DNA of 50,642 nucleotides from a virus. Position 1 is the stretch's first letter. Every line of letters starts with the position of its first letter. The DNA lies in IMG/VR virus record IMGVR_UViG_3300030098_005849, positions 1 to 50,642 of that record; one strand, given 5' to 3'. The notes beneath the pieces were generated by a model. That model was not told the origin of the DNA, did no database searches, and saw only the letters and a list, made by a program, of their open reading frames with translations. Both the position numbers and the translations under genes were made by a program. Below are positions 13,416 to 21,863 of this stretch, piece by piece.

Positions 13416-14819
13416 TTACATAAGCTCCTCAAAATGTTTACGAATCGAAAGGCCCTTTAATCCTCTCTTACCCCCGCCTCCTTGTCGGTGACGGCTTAAG
13501 TCCCAACTTGACTGTGTCTGTATTTTATACACAAGTTGGTTTTTAGGGATAAAGACATTTCGAATATGATTAGATTTAATCCAGTCGTTCCAACTTTCCC
13601 AAATATATTCGGTACTCACGAAACCATCTGTATTACGTACGAATCGTTCTTCCAGGAAATGGTCAAACGGGTTATTTTGCAAATGATACATTTGTATGGT
13701 TTCTTCTGCAGAACCAGGCATTATAAAACGTTCACCTTTTGTAACTTGAATCGCTCCTTCTATACACCAGCGAGCTATACCCTCCAATTCGTTCATCAAT
13801 TTATTAATTAAATAGGGGTCTTCTTTGCCCTCAAATGACACTTCAAAGGGTAAAACAAGCATTTTAGACGATAATCCCCTACCTTTATTAGGGAGATTAG
13901 GTATCTCATTTGCTTGGATAATAGGTGCTGCATTTACAACAATATTTTGCAGCTGTCTTTGGAATTTAATATTGATACTAATAGGGTCTTGACCAATGAT
14001 TTGTTTCAATACTCTTACAGCCCGTTCACTACTTCTGGTATCAAGATCGCTAACTTCAGAAATAAGCAATACTCTACAAGTCTGTAATCCATCTAATCCA
14101 AAATCCCCTGATATATCATCTAGGGAAGTAGATTTAAAAGTCTCTTGACCTAGTAAAACCTGCAATATCTTAGCAATAGTACCCTTACCACTTCTTACTT
14201 TACCGTGCATTAAGAGCCATTTAGCCCTTTTACGGTGGTTTAAAAGGCAATAACCTAAATACATTTGCAATAATCGTTTCCAATCTTCGCAACCTTTAGA
14301 CCATTGATCAATGCATCGCATCCAGGTAGGACACTCTGCTTCTTTGTTGTAGGGGCAAGGAATAATTACATGGTCAAACCACGTTTCATCTCTGGGGATT
14401 AACTCTTGTGATCGAGTATCTAGTACATAATCTTGAAAAGCTATGCATTCTCCTGGGTCAGGCATTTCTTTTCTAGATACCCAAGCAGGAGTACTTACTT
14501 GTTCAAAACGAACTTTTGCTTTTAGACCTCTCATGATGTTATCTATTTTTGCTTTATTAGGAGAAAGTCTTCTTACGGAAGGAACTCCGTCTCTAACTTC
14601 TTGAAAATACGAATCTTCTAGTTCTCTCCAAAGAAAATCTTCAATCCATTCGTCATTTCGAATAACCCATTCATTGCCATACCAATGGTAATAACCGCCT
14701 TGGTGAAACCAAAGACCCCTCTTTTTATTAGGAGTACCGAAACTTTGACGTAAAACAGACTCAGCAATTTTCATAGGTTCACTAGATTCTAAAGGTCTAG
14801 CTTGAGTTCCTACTGTCAT
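13416..14819 (-). CDS. P4/D5-type primase-helicase (superfamily 3 helicase)
   Basis: The product of 467 residues carries a Walker A loop GKVRSGKGT (residues 206 to 214) and a Walker B-like strand RVLLISEVSD (249 to 258), followed by sensor and arginine-finger-like parts (VNAAPIIQANEIPNLPNKGR). This is the helicase domain seen in P4-family phage/plasmid primases and poxvirus D5. The N-terminal 150 residues contain Trp-rich segments like the D5_N domain (WFHQGGYYHWYGNEW), but I see no clear primase active site, so primase activity is not shown. Ribosome site AAAGGATAACACA before ATG 14819. First gene of the leftward unit. Confidence 0.85.
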   Translation of the reverse strand: MTVGTQARPLESSEPMKIAESVLRQSFGTPNKKRGLWFHQGGYYHWYGNEWVIRNDEWIEDFLWRELEDSYFQEVRDGVPSVRRLSPNKAKIDNIMRGLKAKVRFEQVSTPAWVSRKEMPDPGECIAFQDYVLDTRSQELIPRDETWFDHVIIPCPYNKEAECPTWMRCIDQWSKGCEDWKRLLQMYLGYCLLNHRKRAKWLLMHGKVRSGKGTIAKILQVLLGQETFKSTSLDDISGDFGLDGLQTCRVLLISEVSDLDTRSSERAVRVLKQIIGQDPISINIKFQRQLQNIVVNAAPIIQANEIPNLPNKGRGLSSKMLVLPFEVSFEGKEDPYLINKLMNELEGIARWCIEGAIQVTKGERFIMPGSAEETIQMYHLQNNPFDHFLEERFVRNTDGFVSTEYIWESWNDWIKSNHIRNVFIPKNQLVYKIQTQSSWDLSRHRQGGGGKRGLKGLSIRKHFEELM

Positions 14820-14841
14820 TGTGTTATCCTTTCTTTGGTGC

Positions 14842-14859
14842 AGGTAAGTGATTTTACCT
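14842..14859. promoter_or_regulatory. Inverted repeat AGGTAA-6-TTACCT in the divergent start region
   Basis: In the 67 bases between the two divergent transcription units (14820..14886) AGGTAA (14842..14847) and TTACCT (14854..14859) form a perfect inverted repeat with six bases between. It could be an operator controlling both units or the base of a leader hairpin of the helicase gene. I cannot assign -35 and -10 boxes with confidence. Confidence 0.5.
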
Positions 14860-14886
14860 TAGTTAAAAAGATGCGAGGGAAAAAAA

Positions 14887-15639
14887 ATGGCAACTGATTT
14901 TGAAATGAAAGTTACAGAAGCTCGTATAGGAGAAAAAACTAATAAACTGCTTGCAGAAGCTTTGTACAAATCAGAGCTTGAAAAACGAAGACAAGAAAAT
15001 GAAGAACGAAGAAAAGAGATTGATGCAGACCAAGAATCTTTTTTTAGAAGTGTTCTTAAAGAATTGCCAGGAACTATAGTTGATAGAGCACAAGACCCTG
15101 ATTTTATAGCTGAAGCAGCATTAACTGCTGCTGGAGGTGGAGTTTTAGGGGCAGCAGGAAAAATTCCTGGAGTAAAACAAGCAATTGGAAGTGCCCTTTC
15201 TAAAGCACTTCCAAGGTTTAATCCTAATGTTTTAGGTTCTGGAGCAGGAGGAGTAGCTTCTGTAGAAGACGCAGGTGGTATTCTAAAAGGTTTAGGAAGA
15301 GTAATCACTGAATTTGATCCTGTTTCTAGAATTGCTCATAGGCAAATTAAAAGAAAAGGGCTTGAAAGAATCCCTTATGTTGGAGATGTAATAAGAGGGG
15401 GAAGACAACTTAAAAAAGGTCAACTTGGAAGAGGAGCTGCTAATCTTACATTTGGAGCAGGAGAAGGAGTTGCTACTGTAAACGAAGCTAGAGGAGTACA
15501 AGATATGCTGGCAGGACCAAGTCTTACTGGTGAATTTCTTGGGCAAGATCGATCTTATATGCAAATGGCTAAAGATTTTGCAAATCCTCCATACGATCCT
15601 ACTACAAGGACCACACCACAATTTAATGTTCAGTACTAA
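14887..15639 (+). CDS. Hypothetical virion-associated protein, 250 residues
   Basis: First gene of the rightward unit. Residues 1 to 50 are a charged coiled coil (KSELEKRRQENEERRKEIDA), then comes a Gly/Ala-rich, weakly hydrophobic segment (AALTAAGGGVLGAAGKIPGV) typical of proteins that contact membranes or pack inside virions. The remainder is basic. The end (TTRTTPQFNVQY) overlaps the next gene. A small internal or head protein is likely, but I do not recognise the family. Confidence 0.6.
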   Translation: MATDFEMKVTEARIGEKTNKLLAEALYKSELEKRRQENEERRKEIDADQESFFRSVLKELPGTIVDRAQDPDFIAEAALTAAGGGVLGAAGKIPGVKQAIGSALSKALPRFNPNVLGSGAGGVASVEDAGGILKGLGRVITEFDPVSRIAHRQIKRKGLERIPYVGDVIRGGRQLKKGQLGRGAANLTFGAGEGVATVNEARGVQDMLAGPSLTGEFLGQDRSYMQMAKDFANPPYDPTTRTTPQFNVQY

Positions 15640-16126
15640 TAACAATTTAAGGTTTTCAGAAAAAAAAGCATATATAGGTATTGGAAGTGGAATTAGGCTT
15701 TTTCGAGAAGAGTGGTACTGCGAAGAGTTGGGTTGTTCGTTACGGGCTTTTAAAAAACTTTGTAAGGCTTTATCGGTTCCACGTATTCGTATAGGAAGAA
15801 AATGGTATGTTGAGTTAACGTCTTTTCAGCTCGCCATTCGATACATTAGTCGAATAGGAGAACCTGATTTTACATCACCTTCTTCTGGAAGTAAAGGGTC
15901 ACAGCTTAATGTTTTGGAATTTCGTAAAAATATATCTGGGGTTGTATCTGAATTGCTTTATACTCAAAAACTACAAACAGGAAAATTAATTCAAACTACA
16001 AAGAAAGCTGCACAACTTGCAGCTAAAAAATTAATTGCCCTTGGAATGCATAATATTCCTGTTGCAGCTAAAGAAGACCTTGAACAAGAGGCTAATACAA
16101 TGGTAGACTTAAATAATGCAGAATGA
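15626..16126 (+). CDS. HTH protein, possible small terminase
   Basis: The frame is open from 15530, but that part is antisense-like; ATG 15626 lies in the end of the upstream gene and gives 166 residues from MFSTNNNLRF. Residues about 30 to 70 (EEWYCEELGCSLRAFKKLCK then PRIRIGRKWYVELTSFQLAI) match an excisionase/MerR-like helix-turn-helix with a wing. A helical second half (TQKLQTGKLIQTTKKAAQLA) follows. Two genes before the large terminase, this is a candidate for the DNA-recognising small subunit; it could also be a late regulator. Confidence 0.6.
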   Translation: MFSTNNNLRFSEKKAYIGIGSGIRLFREEWYCEELGCSLRAFKKLCKALSVPRIRIGRKWYVELTSFQLAIRYISRIGEPDFTSPSSGSKGSQLNVLEFRKNISGVVSELLYTQKLQTGKLIQTTKKAAQLAAKKLIALGMHNIPVAAKEDLEQEANTMVDLNNAE

Positions 16127-16514
16127 AGAAAACAAATCTATTGTTCAAAAACCTGCAAAAGGTTCTAAACTTTCTTCTTTCTACGGAACAAAAGCTTTTG
16201 ATGTTGCGGTATCTGCTTCAAATTTTGATATATTTGAAGAGATAGATACTATTGTAAATCTCATTAGAGATCCAGATCCTAAGATAGCTCTTCCTGCCCT
16301 GAAGCATTTTAGGTCTGTTCTAAAAGATATAGGGCAAACGAATGGGCTTATTGGGAATATCCAACAATCAATAAGTTGTGACAACAATGGACAAATCAGA
16401 GAACAAAAAATCACCTCAACACAAAAACTCCTCACCGAACTCCAAGAAGAAAAAGGTCGTAAAGAAAGTGATTTCGGAGGTAGGAACAAAGAATACCTCC
16501 CCCCGTCTAGTTAA
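16116..16514 (+). CDS. Hypothetical helical protein before the terminase
   Basis: The product of 132 residues overlaps the HTH gene by 11 bases. The centre (FDIFEEIDTIVNLIRDPDPK then IALPALKHFRSVLKDIGQTN) is a helical repeat like a small armadillo unit. The last 40 residues are charged and share DNA with the following gene in another frame. It may be a terminase small subunit or a packaging accessory; no clear motif decides this. Confidence 0.55.
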   Translation: MQNEENKSIVQKPAKGSKLSSFYGTKAFDVAVSASNFDIFEEIDTIVNLIRDPDPKIALPALKHFRSVLKDIGQTNGLIGNIQQSISCDNNGQIREQKITSTQKLLTELQEEKGRKESDFGGRNKEYLPPSS

Positions 16515-16839
16515 TATTCCTCCCCAGGTAGAAAAAGCTTTTCACTTTATATCTTCTTGTTCAGACGATGAGTTGTTTAAATTAGGTTTTCCTATTCTCG
16601 AAGAGTTAGGTATTCAAGATCCTTTTACTTGGATAGGAAACGGAAAACTATATTGTAAGTTATTAAAAGAAGAATTACTTACTGAGTCTGCATTCCAAGA
16701 AAAATACATTCCTTTACTTTGTGAATTGGTAAAGTCAACTCCCTATGCAGATCTTCCAGAAGTAATGGGAACTATTGCGTGTAGACTAGGAGTAGTTTCA
16801 GTCTTTACACGAGTTTCAGAATACAGGAACCAATATTGA
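16387..16839 (+). CDS. Hypothetical protein immediately upstream of the large terminase
   Basis: Begins at ATG 16387 (GTG at 16378 also possible; neither has a strong ribosome site), giving about 150 residues. The first 30 are extremely basic and Ser-rich (KKSPQHKNSSPNSKKKKVVK), followed by a helical domain (FHFISSCSDDELFKLGFPIL). It overlaps the preceding gene by 128 bases. Its end overlaps the terminase start as TTGA. Its basic tail and position suggest DNA contact in packaging. Confidence 0.55.
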   Translation: MDKSENKKSPQHKNSSPNSKKKKVVKKVISEVGTKNTSPRLVNIPPQVEKAFHFISSCSDDELFKLGFPILEELGIQDPFTWIGNGKLYCKLLKEELLTESAFQEKYIPLLCELVKSTPYADLPEVMGTIACRLGVVSVFTRVSEYRNQY

Positions 16840-18770
16840 GTGTTAAAAAAGTTGAGCCTAATCCTTATTACCCATTACCCGCTGACTATGCTTCTTTAAC
16901 AGAAGATGGACAACGCCAGGCAAGAGTAAACGCCTGTAGACAATGGTTGTTGGGGGGAACTCCTGCAGACAAAGGAAACGCTTTCGTAGCATCTCTTAAA
17001 TTTTTTGATCGTTATTATCTTAACGCAACAGAGGATTTTGATCCTTTGTTTTACGATGATGAACCATTGCCCTCCCCCCAAGGACACTTCGATATATTAT
17101 CTCAATGGGCATCTTCTAATAGAAATATTGCTATTGCTCCTCGTGGGTTTGCAAAGTCTTTTCTTGTGCGTAAAGCAACCTTACTAAGATTATTAAGTAG
17201 AAATGCGTTTACTATTTTGTACGCAACTTCTACCAATGATAATGCTAAAGGAACTGGGCAAGCTATTAAAGATCAATTACAAAACAATATGCGTTTGTTA
17301 GATGATTGGAATAAAGAAGCTCCTGACAATCGTTTGATTCCTAAACGTGGTGAAGCTCCATTTGGAACTGAAATGATGCAATTAAGAAATGGATCTTGGT
17401 TGCGTTGTATATCTGCTGAGTCTCGTCAACGTGGTGGTCGTCCTAGACGTTATGTTCTCGATGACCCTGAGTACGATCCGAAGGCTAGTACATCTATGTC
17501 GGTATTGCGTTCTTATATGGACAACCTTCTTTTTAAGGTTGTCCTCCCTATGGTTATGCGTAGGGGCTGTGGTGTAGATTGGCTTGCGACTTTTGTTTCT
17601 CGTAGGCATTATGCCTGGCACGCTTTGCAAACAAACACTAATGAAGATGGGTCTAAAGTGGCTACCGATCCTAGGTTTAATCTATGGAGTCGAATGATTA
17701 TTCGTGCTGCTTATGAAGATGAATCAGGAAAAATACATTCTTGTTGGCCTGATATGTGGCCTCCTGATAAACAATATAAAAAAGATCATCCTGAGTTACA
17801 AGATAGAATTTCATTAGAAGAGATTCGAGAGATTATCGGAACTCCTAACTTTCTTGCAGAATACATGGCAAGGCCAGGGGAATCTTCTGAAAGTTATTTC
17901 CCTCAATTAGAAAAAGACAAACACGGGTGGTGGCTAGAAGATGTAGATCCTTTAATAGGAGATACTCCAAGAGAGAGTGAAACATTGATTTGTTGGAGAG
18001 ATCACAAAGAAATGCTTCATAAATATCCTATGCATGAGTTCTTAAATAGCCTTCGATTGTTTATGACAGTAGATACTTCGTATACTTCTAGTGCGGATTC
18101 TGACTATAAAGTTGCTTGTGTAATGGGAGTTAATAGTGCAAATACTCTGTTTGTCCTAGATATTTTTTCACAACAATGCAAAGAAGAAGTATTAATCAAG
18201 AATATATTCTTATTAGCCGATAAGTGGAAAGTACCAACAGTACACCCAGAAGCAATTAAAACAGGGTTAACCCTATGTAATACGCTTTCTTCTATGGTTA
18301 GTACGGGAATGGTATATGAATTAGGTGTAAATCATGTCCCTGGAATAAAGAAACTAAACCCTGGAATGGTAGATAAGGCTTCAAAAATTAGTTCTTTGCA
18401 CCATAGATTTGAAAACAATCTTATTAAATTCCCTTTATTTAGAAGAAATCAAGGGGTTTGGAACAGATTATTAGATCAAGTAGAGGAATTTAACCCTGAT
18501 GCTAGAGACGGTGGACTGCAGCATGATGATGAAATTGACTGTGTAGCCATGTCTCAATATGTAATTAAAGGACGACTTCACAAATCTTTTGCAAATACCA
18601 GAGATACCAGAACCGCTTTAGAAAAAATGGAAGATGGCGAGATTATGAATGAAGAGACCAATACCCCATTGATATATGAGGTAAATTTATCTAGCATTCC
18701 AGTGGCTCTTGTGAGTAAACTAATGGATAATCAGCAAGGAGATCGAAACGATGGAAGTTCCAGAGTTTAA
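16836..18770 (+). CDS. terL: Terminase large subunit
   Basis: The product of 644 residues packages DNA into the head. The ATPase part has the Walker A variant APRGFAKS (residues 101 to 108) and a Walker B RRYVLDDPEYD near 205. The RNase H-like nuclease part has FMTVDTSYTSSADSDYK near 408 and HDDEID near 563. The start is TTG overlapping the upstream stop as TTGA, with AGGAA seven bases upstream; the next ATG would lie well inside the protein. The RGFAKS form of Walker A is typical of T7-like and related podovirus terminases. Confidence 0.9.
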   Translation: MSVKKVEPNPYYPLPADYASLTEDGQRQARVNACRQWLLGGTPADKGNAFVASLKFFDRYYLNATEDFDPLFYDDEPLPSPQGHFDILSQWASSNRNIAIAPRGFAKSFLVRKATLLRLLSRNAFTILYATSTNDNAKGTGQAIKDQLQNNMRLLDDWNKEAPDNRLIPKRGEAPFGTEMMQLRNGSWLRCISAESRQRGGRPRRYVLDDPEYDPKASTSMSVLRSYMDNLLFKVVLPMVMRRGCGVDWLATFVSRRHYAWHALQTNTNEDGSKVATDPRFNLWSRMIIRAAYEDESGKIHSCWPDMWPPDKQYKKDHPELQDRISLEEIREIIGTPNFLAEYMARPGESSESYFPQLEKDKHGWWLEDVDPLIGDTPRESETLICWRDHKEMLHKYPMHEFLNSLRLFMTVDTSYTSSADSDYKVACVMGVNSANTLFVLDIFSQQCKEEVLIKNIFLLADKWKVPTVHPEAIKTGLTLCNTLSSMVSTGMVYELGVNHVPGIKKLNPGMVDKASKISSLHHRFENNLIKFPLFRRNQGVWNRLLDQVEEFNPDARDGGLQHDDEIDCVAMSQYVIKGRLHKSFANTRDTRTALEKMEDGEIMNEETNTPLIYEVNLSSIPVALVSKLMDNQQGDRNDGSSRV

Positions 18771-19044
18771 TTTTCAACAACATGTGGTAATTCCTATATC
18801 ATATTTTGATAAATTATTAAAATCCCATTATGGAAAATCTGAGGAAGAGAACAGTCAAGTGGTGTACAAAGGAGAATCTACCGAAAATCACACTGCAGGA
18901 CTAGCGGATGCTGAATTAAAAAGTATTATGGGACCAGGCAATTTTGTACCTGGCGGGGTTGCAAAGAAAAAACGGAGAAATATAAATGGCTTACCGTACG
19001 TTGAAGCTACCGAAGGACAAGAAAGCCCTAGCAAGGCTAATTGA
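18751..19044 (+). CDS. Small hypothetical protein between terminase and portal
   Basis: The 97-residue product starts MEVPEFNFQQHVVIPISYFD after AAGGAG. It has a Gly/Pro-rich late segment (GPGNFVPGGVAKKKRRN) and shares its last 59 bases with the start of the portal gene. No family recognised. Its position suggests a portal or packaging accessory. Confidence 0.6.
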   Translation: MEVPEFNFQQHVVIPISYFDKLLKSHYGKSEEENSQVVYKGESTENHTAGLADAELKSIMGPGNFVPGGVAKKKRRNINGLPYVEATEGQESPSKAN

Positions 19045-21013
19045 TCAACACGCTGATCGAGAGGAAATCCGTACTTCTTATAGAAGAACTATGTGGCTTC
19101 TTGCGTATTATTACCTACAAGGAGCAAGACGTTTCGATGTTTTTGACCCTGAATTTGGAAAGCTATCTCCTAATTTTTTAGATGAAAATGGGAATCTTGA
19201 ATACCAATCTCAAGAACTTATTTCTGCAATAGACAAGGTATCAAGTAAATTATCTGAATTAGATGTAAGTCCTCGAGTTCAACAACGAGGAGCTACTCTA
19301 TCTGGCATAAGAGAACGATCAGTTGCTCAAATTCTTCTTGATTCCACCATGAGTGCCAATCAACTTGAAGATGTAAAAAGTAAATTTTGTTATATCTTTA
19401 CAGCTTTAGGAAGTTGTGGCATCTCAGGACATATTACAGATCATCCTTCAATAGGTTTGACAAATGATTTAGAAGTAATTCACCCTAGGGAGTTATTTCC
19501 TTTTCCTTCAGTAGGTGAAGACTATTCCAAAGCAAGTGGTTTAGTAAGACAACGTATTGTTCCATTAAGTGTATTAGAAGAAAAGTATGGTTCTAGAATT
19601 AAAAAGAATCTAAAACACATGGAATATTGGGAAGACGATATTGGAACAGATTGGTCTAATCCTGCAGAAAACGACATCATTTCTAATACTGGAAGTGATA
19701 TGAATATCATTGAAGGAACTGATTCTGCAAGAACTGTTTCGGGTTCAGTACATACTTTAATTAGAGTAAGAGAAGTTTGGATTGATGGACCTGCAGGAAC
19801 AGTAGATCGTTATGTAGTTACATCTGGAGATTATGTAATTCAAGATGAAGATTACTCTGAAATAGAAGTATATTGTCCTATTGGATTTGCTAGATTTATG
19901 GAGAACGGAACATTCCACGGTATGGGAATGTTTGACTTACTCTTTGGTCTTAGTCGTGAAATGGAAAAACTATTAAAGAATCTCTTTAATAATGTTAGGG
20001 ATATGGATAGGTACGGAGTTCTTGTTATGCCTCAAGGGCAATTCAATGAACGTTCTTTACTAAGAGATATTGGAGATGGTCTAAAAGTTTTACCTTTTGA
20101 ACCTGATCCTGTTTCAGAAAACTTTAAACCTTTCCCTATTACTCCTGTAACAATGGGTGATCAACCAGGAAAGACTGCTGCTTTTGCAAAACAAATGTTA
20201 GACACTTTAAATCCTATTCGAGATCTTATATCTCAAAAGGGTCGTGTTGACTCAGCTAGTGGTCTTAACTACTTAGATGAAAAAATTAATGAGGCTATTA
20301 GTACACCTACTCGTGGTCTTGAAAGAGCCTTTTCAAACTGCTACAGAGCTTCTTTAAGTTCTATAATTAAAAATTTAATTGAAGTCCCAAGAGCTATACG
20401 AATAGAAAAACTAAGTCTTGATCTAGCAGGAGTAGTTCTTAACCCAGAAAATAATACTATTAGTTTTGAACAAAGTAATCCTTTACCTACTCTACAAGAT
20501 CTCTCTTTTACAATTGCTCAAAGAGAACCTAAGAGTGCTGCAGCTATTAAAAGTGAAGGTCTTCAAATGCTTAAAGCAGGAGTCATGGATCTCCAAGCTT
20601 TTAAAATATTTTTAATCCAACAAGGAATTAAAGTAGCTGCGTATTTAGATGAAGAAAGAAATGCTTACGAAGCAGTCATTAGGAACTGTTTAGTCCTTTT
20701 CGGGAACGGGGCTTCTCCTGGACAAATTGTGGTTACGCCTTACATGGCAACCCCAAAGTTGCAACTTCGTGTATTATCTGGATTCATGGCATCTCCTAAA
20801 ATGGCATTAGCTGCTCCTCAAGTACAAAATGCATTTAAAAGATATCGTGAATTTTTATTAGACAGTCTGGGTATGGTACTCCCAGAAGCTGTTCCAAGTC
20901 CCGATGATGTGGCTGTTTTACAAGCACCACAAATGGAGAATATGAATGTCGGAGCAAATCCAATCCCAGGAAGTCCAAGCGGAGCCTTCCCTTTCCCAGG
21001 AAGAACAGGTTAA
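18986..21013 (+). CDS. Portal (head-tail connector) protein
   Basis: This 675-residue protein follows the terminase and precedes the scaffold and capsid genes, the standard position of the portal. The sequence has a helical N-terminal part (DREEIRTSYRRTMWLLAYYY), a stem and wing region with FLDENGNLEYQSQ, and a conserved-looking long helix segment (GLSREMEKLLKNLFNNVRDM). The end is Pro/Gly-rich. Length is larger than T7 gp8 (about 536) but within podovirus portals. It forms the ring through which DNA enters and leaves. Confidence 0.85.
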   Translation: MAYRTLKLPKDKKALARLIDQHADREEIRTSYRRTMWLLAYYYLQGARRFDVFDPEFGKLSPNFLDENGNLEYQSQELISAIDKVSSKLSELDVSPRVQQRGATLSGIRERSVAQILLDSTMSANQLEDVKSKFCYIFTALGSCGISGHITDHPSIGLTNDLEVIHPRELFPFPSVGEDYSKASGLVRQRIVPLSVLEEKYGSRIKKNLKHMEYWEDDIGTDWSNPAENDIISNTGSDMNIIEGTDSARTVSGSVHTLIRVREVWIDGPAGTVDRYVVTSGDYVIQDEDYSEIEVYCPIGFARFMENGTFHGMGMFDLLFGLSREMEKLLKNLFNNVRDMDRYGVLVMPQGQFNERSLLRDIGDGLKVLPFEPDPVSENFKPFPITPVTMGDQPGKTAAFAKQMLDTLNPIRDLISQKGRVDSASGLNYLDEKINEAISTPTRGLERAFSNCYRASLSSIIKNLIEVPRAIRIEKLSLDLAGVVLNPENNTISFEQSNPLPTLQDLSFTIAQREPKSAAAIKSEGLQMLKAGVMDLQAFKIFLIQQGIKVAAYLDEERNAYEAVIRNCLVLFGNGASPGQIVVTPYMATPKLQLRVLSGFMASPKMALAAPQVQNAFKRYREFLLDSLGMVLPEAVPSPDDVAVLQAPQMENMNVGANPIPGSPSGAFPFPGRTG

Positions 21014-21851
21014 TACTCCTGTAGAAGAAACTATTTCTAAAGCAGAATACGACCGTCTTCTCTCTGAAAAAGAAAGTCTTGAAGCGTACAAAAACCACGC
21101 TACGAGGCTAATAACGAATGATTATGGAAACGATGCTGATCGTTGGCAAAGTACAGCTTTTGTAATGAGAGAAGCTGGTTACAACGATGAGGATATAAAT
21201 AATTATATCCAATTTCAAACTCGGCAAAGTCAAGAAGCTTCGGAAGAAGTTCCTGTTCCTACTCAAGAAACTCTAGATACTAAGGAAGTTCCTATGGAAA
21301 ATAATAATTATGAGCAACTTATTGCTCAACAACAAGAAGAGATTCAACGATTACGTATGAATCAAGAACGTTTATCTACAGACCAACTAAAAGATAAGCT
21401 TACAGAAAGTATAGACCAAGTATATTCTTCTAATCCTAAGCTAAAATCCCTTCTAACAGCGATGAATCGCTTGGGGGGAGAGGATGCAGACGGTTCAAAA
21501 GCAGCTGTGATTAAGCGAGAAATTGAAAAAGAAGCAATGAATTTATTAAATCACAGAAAAAATCAAGGAGGAAAGTTTGACTTTTCTTGGTTTAACGAGG
21601 AAACTAATAAAGCAGCGGAAGCTGTGGTAAATAAATTTCGTACGGTAATTGGTGATCCTGATCAAATAATGAAGGCACCAGAAACAGCAACGGAGCAAAG
21701 TGTTCTTCTCTCTTCCAAACCTGTGGAGACTCCTTCCTATCAAAAAGGTGACACCATGTCTCATGCCGATACCAAATTAAATAATTGGACGAATGACGTG
21801 TTAAACCGATTGGTACAAGAAGACTCAGCAGGTGGTAAATCTAAAGCTTGA
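20946..21851 (+). CDS. Scaffolding protein
   Basis: The product of 301 residues is acidic and Gln/Glu-rich with a coiled coil at about 120 to 150 (YEQLIAQQQEEIQRLRMNQE) and a short basic C-terminal end (GGKSKA), as usual for capsid scaffolds. It lies between portal and major capsid, overlapping the portal end by 68 bases with its own GGAG seven bases before ATG 20946. It would guide capsid assembly and leave before maturation. Confidence 0.82.
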   Translation: MSEQIQSQEVQAEPSLSQEEQVNTPVEETISKAEYDRLLSEKESLEAYKNHATRLITNDYGNDADRWQSTAFVMREAGYNDEDINNYIQFQTRQSQEASEEVPVPTQETLDTKEVPMENNNYEQLIAQQQEEIQRLRMNQERLSTDQLKDKLTESIDQVYSSNPKLKSLLTAMNRLGGEDADGSKAAVIKREIEKEAMNLLNHRKNQGGKFDFSWFNEETNKAAEAVVNKFRTVIGDPDQIMKAPETATEQSVLLSSKPVETPSYQKGDTMSHADTKLNNWTNDVLNRLVQEDSAGGKSKA

Positions 21852-21863
21852 AAGGGCTAAAAA

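Noticed and set aside
14859-15308. Leftward open frame opposite the first gene of the rightward unit
   Set aside because: Antisense to a well-placed gene with ribosome site; Pro/Ala/Ser-rich composition is the mirror of Gly/Ala codons.
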